A stretch of 18,250 bases of DNA. It comes from an uncultured Clostridia bacterium (GTDB lineage Bacteria > Bacillota > Clostridia > Oscillospirales > Acutalibacteraceae). The notes under the pieces were generated by a model. It worked only from the letters and a program-made list of their open reading frames with translations. It had not been told where the DNA came from and did not search any database. Shown here in pieces: positions 14,513 through 18,250 of this stretch. The translations under genes were made by a program, and so were the position numbers. Positions within the stretch are counted from its first letter, which is position 1, and each line of letters begins with the position of its first letter. The DNA lies in assembly GCA_945971755.1 (NCBI GenBank), contig CAMFPJ010000015.1:1-18250 (forward strand). The letters are read 5' to 3'.

Positions 14513-15379
14513 ATGTCCCTTTTGCAAACGGAAAATTTATCTTATATATACGGTGAGGGAACGCCTTTTCGCGTTACCGCACTTGATAATGTGAATATAG
14601 AAATCGAAAAAGGCGAGCTTGTGGCTGTAATCGGTCACACAGGTTCGGGCAAGAGTACGCTTATGCAGCAGTTTAACGGACTTTTGAAGCCAACTTCAGG
14701 CAAGGTGCTTCTTGACGGTGAGGATATCCATTCATCAAAAACTAAAACTCTTGAAACCCGCTTCAGGGTAGGTCTTTGCTTTCAGTACCCTGAGTATCAG
14801 CTTTTTGAGAACACGGTTTATGATGACATTGCCTTCGGTCCTAAAAATATGGGGCTTTCAAAGGCGGAGGTTGACAAACGTGTCCGCACTGCCGCAAAAT
14901 ATGTCGGAATTCCCGAACACGCTTTCGAAACTCATCCTTTTGACCTTTCGGGCGGTGAAAAAAGACGTGTCGCAATCGCCGGAGTTATTTCAATGGAACC
15001 CGAAATTTTAATTCTTGACGAGCCGACTTCTGGCCTTGATCCAAGAGGCAGAGAACAGATTTTAAGCCTTATTAAAAATTATCGTGAACAAACAGGAAAA
15101 ACCGTAATAATAGTTTCTCACAGTATGGATGATGTGGCAAAAATCGCTACCAAGGTCATTGTTATGAACAACGCAAAGGTTGAAATGAGGGGCACTGTTG
15201 ACAATGTTTTCGAGAAAAGTGACAGGCTGTGTGAAATCGGACTTTCCGTCCCTCAAATTACGGAGGTTTTTGTAAAACTTCATGCAATGGGTTACCCTGT
15301 AAGCGAGAAGATATACACAACGGAACAAGGCTTCGCTGAAATTAAAAAGCTCCTGAAGGGAGGGGAAGCACTTGCTTAA
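14513..15379 (+). CDS. ecfA2: Energy-coupling factor transporter ATPase EcfA2
   Basis: Second ATPase of the ECF module, pairing with EcfA1 under the EcfT scaffold. The 288-residue protein shows Walker A GHTGSGKST (41-49), Q-loop CFQYPEYQLF (89-98; the QYPEYQLF form is typical of EcfA2), signature LSGGEKRRVAIAG (145-157), Walker B ILILDEPT (165-172) and the switch region VSHSMDD. Start: ATG with AGAGG, which itself overlaps the ecfA1 stop. Its last codons overlap the TTG start of ecfT by eight bases, so translation of the three subunits is likely coupled and their amounts balanced. Confidence 0.95.
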   Translation: MSLLQTENLSYIYGEGTPFRVTALDNVNIEIEKGELVAVIGHTGSGKSTLMQQFNGLLKPTSGKVLLDGEDIHSSKTKTLETRFRVGLCFQYPEYQLFENTVYDDIAFGPKNMGLSKAEVDKRVRTAAKYVGIPEHAFETHPFDLSGGEKRRVAIAGVISMEPEILILDEPTSGLDPRGREQILSLIKNYREQTGKTVIIVSHSMDDVAKIATKVIVMNNAKVEMRGTVDNVFEKSDRLCEIGLSVPQITEVFVKLHAMGYPVSEKIYTTEQGFAEIKKLLKGGEALA

Positions 15380-16214
15380 AGACATTACAATAGGTCAGTA
15401 TTTCCCTTTAGGCTCAGTAATTCATAAGCTTGACCCCCGCGCAAAGCTTTTTTATACCTTTACTTTTATTATAATGGTATTTGTTTCGAGCAATTTTATT
15501 TCGCTTGCACTTTGCATTGCCTGTGCAGTTTTAATAATCGCTCTTTCAAAGGTGCCTGTTAAAACGGTAATTAAAGGCTTAAGACCTATTCTTTTAATAA
15601 TAGTTATTACATCTTTTTTACAAATTGCTTACGTTAAGACAGGTGTTACGCTAATTGACTTTTGGAAAATACATATCACCAGCGGCGGAATTCTTCAGGC
15701 ATTGTTTATGACGCTTAGAATTTCCCTTTTGATTGTAATGAGTACAATGCTTACATACACAACTTCGCCCACATCAATGACAAACGGTCTTGACCGTACC
15801 TTTGCTCCTCTTGTTAAAATCGGTATTGATTTTAACATAGTCACAATGATAATGACTATCGCGTTAAGATTTATTCCCACTTTAATTGAGGAAGTAGATA
15901 AAATTCTTTCAGCTCAAAAATCTCGCGGCGCTAATTTTGAAAGCGGTAATATTTTCAAACGCGCAAAAATGCTGATTCCTCTTTTTGTACCCCTTCTTTT
16001 CAGCGCAGTCAGAAGAGCTTATGAATTAGCTTATGCTATGACATGCCGTTGCTACAACGGCGGTAAGGGTAAAACAACAATGAATGCTCTTAAATATAAA
16101 AAGTGCGATTATCTTGTAACACTTTTGACATTTGCATTTATTGCGGGTGTAGTGGTGTTAAATATTTATTGCGGTGAGTACAATGCGGAATTTACTTTTA
16201 ACTCTGCGGTATGA
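15372..16214 (+). CDS. ecfT: Energy-coupling factor transporter transmembrane protein EcfT
   Basis: Membrane scaffold joining the two ATPases to S components. The 280 residues have five to six hydrophobic segments (about 26-58, 70-88, 108-130, 153-170, 203-215 region, 247-267), the N-terminal HKLDPRAKL motif (18-25), and the two coupling-helix motifs: AQKSRG (181-186) and AMTCRCYNGG (222-231). The second motif has CRC where the textbook form is ARG, a change I believe is common in clostridial EcfT. Start: TTG at 15372 with GGAGGGG at about 15359-15365; no ATG is available before the conserved N terminus. The last 32 bases overlap truA. No S component is encoded in the window, consistent with a shared module serving S proteins encoded elsewhere. 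Confidence 0.93.
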   Translation: MLKDITIGQYFPLGSVIHKLDPRAKLFYTFTFIIMVFVSSNFISLALCIACAVLIIALSKVPVKTVIKGLRPILLIIVITSFLQIAYVKTGVTLIDFWKIHITSGGILQALFMTLRISLLIVMSTMLTYTTSPTSMTNGLDRTFAPLVKIGIDFNIVTMIMTIALRFIPTLIEEVDKILSAQKSRGANFESGNIFKRAKMLIPLFVPLLFSAVRRAYELAYAMTCRCYNGGKGKTTMNALKYKKCDYLVTLLTFAFIAGVVVLNIYCGEYNAEFTFNSAV

Positions 16215-16917
16215 CGGAACTGATTTTCACGGTTGGCAAGTTCAGCCCAACGGTGACAGTATTCAACAGAGGCTTACGGAGGCTTTTAGGTCCGTCAGCG
16301 GAAAAAGTGAAAATATAATCGGTTGCAGCAGAACGGACGCAGGCGTGCACGCCAATATGTTTTGCTGTAATGTTCGTACCGATTGCAATATCCCTGCGGA
16401 AAAAATACCCGGTGCATTAAACTTCTATTTACCGAATACAATTTCGGTTTACGGCTGTGATGAGGTCGGTTTTGACTTTCACGCAAGGTATAACGCTAAA
16501 GGAAAAGAGTACGTTTATCTTATTTACAACGGGAAATACAGAAATCCGTTTTACGAAAATAAAGCGCTTTTCTATCCTTACAAATTAAATGCAGAGGAAA
16601 TGAATAAAGACGCTAAGGACTTTATAGGAGTTCATGATTTTTCGGCATTTTGCAGTGCAGATTCCGACATACAGGACAAAGTCCGTGAGATTTATGACTG
16701 TAAAGTCGAAAGAGAAGGAGATTTAATAAAAATTACCGTCAGCGGAAACGGTTTTCTTTACAATATGGTGAGAATAATTGTCGGTACACTCATTTCTGTT
16801 CAAAGCGGAAAAATTGAGAGCGGCACCGTCCCCGAGGTAATCGAGAGCCGTGACAGAAAAAATGCAGGGGTAACAGTTGAGTCATGTGGGCTTTATCTAA
16901 ACAAAGTTTTTTATTGA
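16183..16917 (+). CDS. truA: tRNA pseudouridine(38-40) synthase TruA
   Basis: Forms pseudouridine at positions 38-40 of the anticodon stem-loop of many tRNAs. The 244-residue protein begins NLLLTLRYDGTDFHGWQVQP, the family signature, and carries the catalytic aspartate D52 in CSRTDAGVHA. The C-terminal half holds the FSAFC and GNGFLYNMVRIIVGTL segments of TruA. Start: I choose ATG at 16183 with GGTGA at 16173-16177 over the in-frame GTG at 16174, which lies within that ribosome-binding site and would add MST. It overlaps the end of ecfT by 32 bases, a strong sign of coupled expression. The ecfA1-ecfA2-ecfT-truA order is the standard Firmicutes block, but rplM-rpsI, its usual followers, are absent. 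Confidence 0.96.
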   Translation: MRNLLLTLRYDGTDFHGWQVQPNGDSIQQRLTEAFRSVSGKSENIIGCSRTDAGVHANMFCCNVRTDCNIPAEKIPGALNFYLPNTISVYGCDEVGFDFHARYNAKGKEYVYLIYNGKYRNPFYENKALFYPYKLNAEEMNKDAKDFIGVHDFSAFCSADSDIQDKVREIYDCKVEREGDLIKITVSGNGFLYNMVRIIVGTLISVQSGKIESGTVPEVIESRDRKNAGVTVESCGLYLNKVFY

Positions 16918-16932
16918 TGTGTGGTGAAAACA

Positions 16933-18156
16933 GTGGAACAGAAAAATAAAAGAACAAATTCCAACAGAAGCAGAAACAAAACTTCACAAAGGAAAAAATC
17001 TTCCTCAAAAGGCTTAACAATAAAAGCAAAAACTGCAAACAGAGTAAAAATGCTTGCAGTAATTTTCGTAATATTACTCCTCGTTGCTATTGCTGCTGCA
17101 AAAGTTGGCGGATTCACTCTTTCGGCCATAGGTGACAGTTTGCGAACATCTTTTGCAAAGATAGGTTCCGGTGACGGATATCCGTATTCCTTAAGCGGTA
17201 TGTCTGTTTCTGATATTACAATTACTAATACGGACCTTGTTTTACTTAACGATAATTCAATTCGTGTTATTGATTCAACCGCAAAAGAGATTTCCAATAT
17301 TCAGCATAGCTTTGACCACCCTGTAATGCAGTCAAGTTCAGGCAGAATTCTTGTCTATGACATCGGCGCAAAAAAATTCCGTATTCAGTCAAAAACAAGA
17401 GTGCTTTTTGAAAAACAAACCGACCACATGATTTTAACCGCGTCTATCGGCCGTGACGGTTCGGTTGCCGTTGCCACAAGGGCAGACGGAGCAGAGAGTA
17501 TGCTTACTGTTTACGACAAAAACCACAAAGAAACATTTAAGTGGGCGTGTGCCAAGGAGCATATCGTTTCCTGTGATGTTTCCGATAACGGCAGAATGTT
17601 TGTCGTTGCGGTTTTGGGTATTAATAACGGCTCGGTTTATTCAAAGGTTTACATATTTGAAAAGAACAAAACGGAGGCTCAGGCTTCTTTTGATTATGAG
17701 GATTGTGCTTTAACTTCGGTTCAGTTCCTTTCCAACGAAACGGTAATGGTACTGGGCAACAATATTTGTGAAATAATTAAAGGCGATGAGGTTAAAGAAA
17801 AGGTTGATGTATCTGTTAACACTCCGTCAAGACTTTACATTTCGGATAATAACACAGCCGTGCTTGTACTTTCTAAATATTCAAGTACGACTCAAAAGAT
17901 AATAAAAGTGTATAACAAGTCCGGCACCGAATGTTTTACATCTGAGGTGGACGGAATTGTTAAATCTGTTTCAACAGACGGAAAATATGTAGCAGTCCTT
18001 ACTGACAGTCAGGTCTGCATTTACAATATGAAAGGGGAGATGTGCGGAAAGGCTGATGTCAATTCAGATGCAACCGACGTTGCCGTTTATTCAAGACGGA
18101 CTTACGTTTTTTCGTCTGAATCTATTTCAGAATATTCATCTGTTGAGATATCTTAA
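16933..18156 (+). CDS. Membrane-anchored beta-propeller-like protein (DUF5711-type)
   Basis: A 407-residue protein with a very basic, Ser/Lys/Arg/Asn-rich N-terminal tail (1-39), one membrane segment (about 40-57, LAVIFVILLLVAIAAA) and a long extracytoplasmic region. That region shows repeating units with the feel of WD40/quinoprotein blades (for example GRILVYD, GSVAVATR, GRMFVVAV, NTAVLVLS, GKYVAVLT), each a short strand pair spaced by 40-60 residues. I believe it belongs to the DUF5711 group found in Ruminococcaceae, but cannot confirm this without a search; function unknown. Positive-inside orientation predicts the propeller outside. Start: GTG at 16933 has GGTGA five bases upstream; an in-frame GTG at 16921 lacks a ribosome-binding site and would add four residues. 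It follows truA closely and precedes a CvpA-like gene by 33 bases. Confidence 0.78.
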   Translation: MEQKNKRTNSNRSRNKTSQRKKSSSKGLTIKAKTANRVKMLAVIFVILLLVAIAAAKVGGFTLSAIGDSLRTSFAKIGSGDGYPYSLSGMSVSDITITNTDLVLLNDNSIRVIDSTAKEISNIQHSFDHPVMQSSSGRILVYDIGAKKFRIQSKTRVLFEKQTDHMILTASIGRDGSVAVATRADGAESMLTVYDKNHKETFKWACAKEHIVSCDVSDNGRMFVVAVLGINNGSVYSKVYIFEKNKTEAQASFDYEDCALTSVQFLSNETVMVLGNNICEIIKGDEVKEKVDVSVNTPSRLYISDNNTAVLVLSKYSSTTQKIIKVYNKSGTECFTSEVDGIVKSVSTDGKYVAVLTDSQVCIYNMKGEMCGKADVNSDATDVAVYSRRTYVFSSESISEYSSVEIS

Positions 18157-18189
18157 CAGGTAAATATATTATTTCAGAGGTGATTCATA

Positions 18190-18250
18190 ATGGCGCTTAT
18201 TTTAGACATTGTTCTTGCCGGTATTTTTATTGTTCTTGTTGTGTCTGCGG
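18190..18250 (+). CDS. Probable CvpA family membrane protein, N-terminal fragment (3' end outside window)
   Basis: Only 20 codons are visible: MALILDIVLAGIFIVLVV, a hydrophobic first membrane segment with the short D-containing start typical of CvpA (colicin V production) proteins. A strong GAGGTGA ribosome-binding site at 18176-18182 sits upstream of the ATG. It is the last visible member of the ruvC operon. The family call rests on very little sequence and could be another small membrane protein. Confidence 0.5.
   Translation, partial: MALILDIVLAGIFIVLVVSA

Overview
The window looks like a chromosomal segment of a low-GC gut Clostridia member, most likely Oscillospirales/Ruminococcaceae. 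Pointers are the cellulosome-type dockerin at the left edge, strong GGAGG/GAGGTGA ribosome-binding sites, the ECF transporter ATPase pair next to truA, and the DUF512-der and YceD-rpmF pairs. The assignment is inference from gene content and style; no rRNA or other taxonomic marker is present.

Layout. (1) Bases 1-431: C-terminal end of a secreted dockerin protein, closed by a bidirectional terminator. (2) 509-1795 (minus): tRNA methylthiotransferase MtaB, divergent from 1888-3039, a D-Ala-D-Ala carboxypeptidase, with overlapping promoters between them. (3) 3140-4968: glucose-6-phosphate isomerase and a small uncharacterised P-loop protein. (4) 5094-8539: YceD(DUF177)-rpmF, a compound hairpin/terminator, then a DUF512 radical SAM protein translationally coupled to the ribosome-assembly GTPase Der. 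(5) 8584-9128 (minus): an isolated unit with its own promoter, a possible 12-codon leader ORF, an unrecognised 129-residue Cys/His protein and a strong terminator. (6) 9209 to the right edge: a tightly packed plus-strand operon ruvC-ruvA-ruvB-glmM-methyltransferase-ecfA1-ecfA2-ecfT-truA-DUF5711-type protein-CvpA-like protein (cut by the edge), with gaps or overlaps of a few bases and no internal terminator seen.

How the genes work together. Most are core functions: translation and ribosome biogenesis (mtaB, yceD, rpmF, der, truA, a probable rRNA methyltransferase), Holliday-junction processing (ruvCAB), wall precursor supply and trimming (glmM, the carboxypeptidase), glycolysis (pgi) and vitamin/metal uptake (EcfA1-A2-T, with no substrate-binding S component in the window). 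I do not see a convincing new defence or mobile system, CRISPR array, IS element, tRNA or rRNA gene. The most interesting items are the minus-strand orphan unit at 8584-9128 with palindromes in its promoter spacer, the structured rpmF/DUF512 junction, the conserved but unexplained DUF512-Der pair, and the small P-loop protein after pgi. No gene-free stretch exceeds 300 bases; the longest (9015-9267) holds the two divergent promoters.
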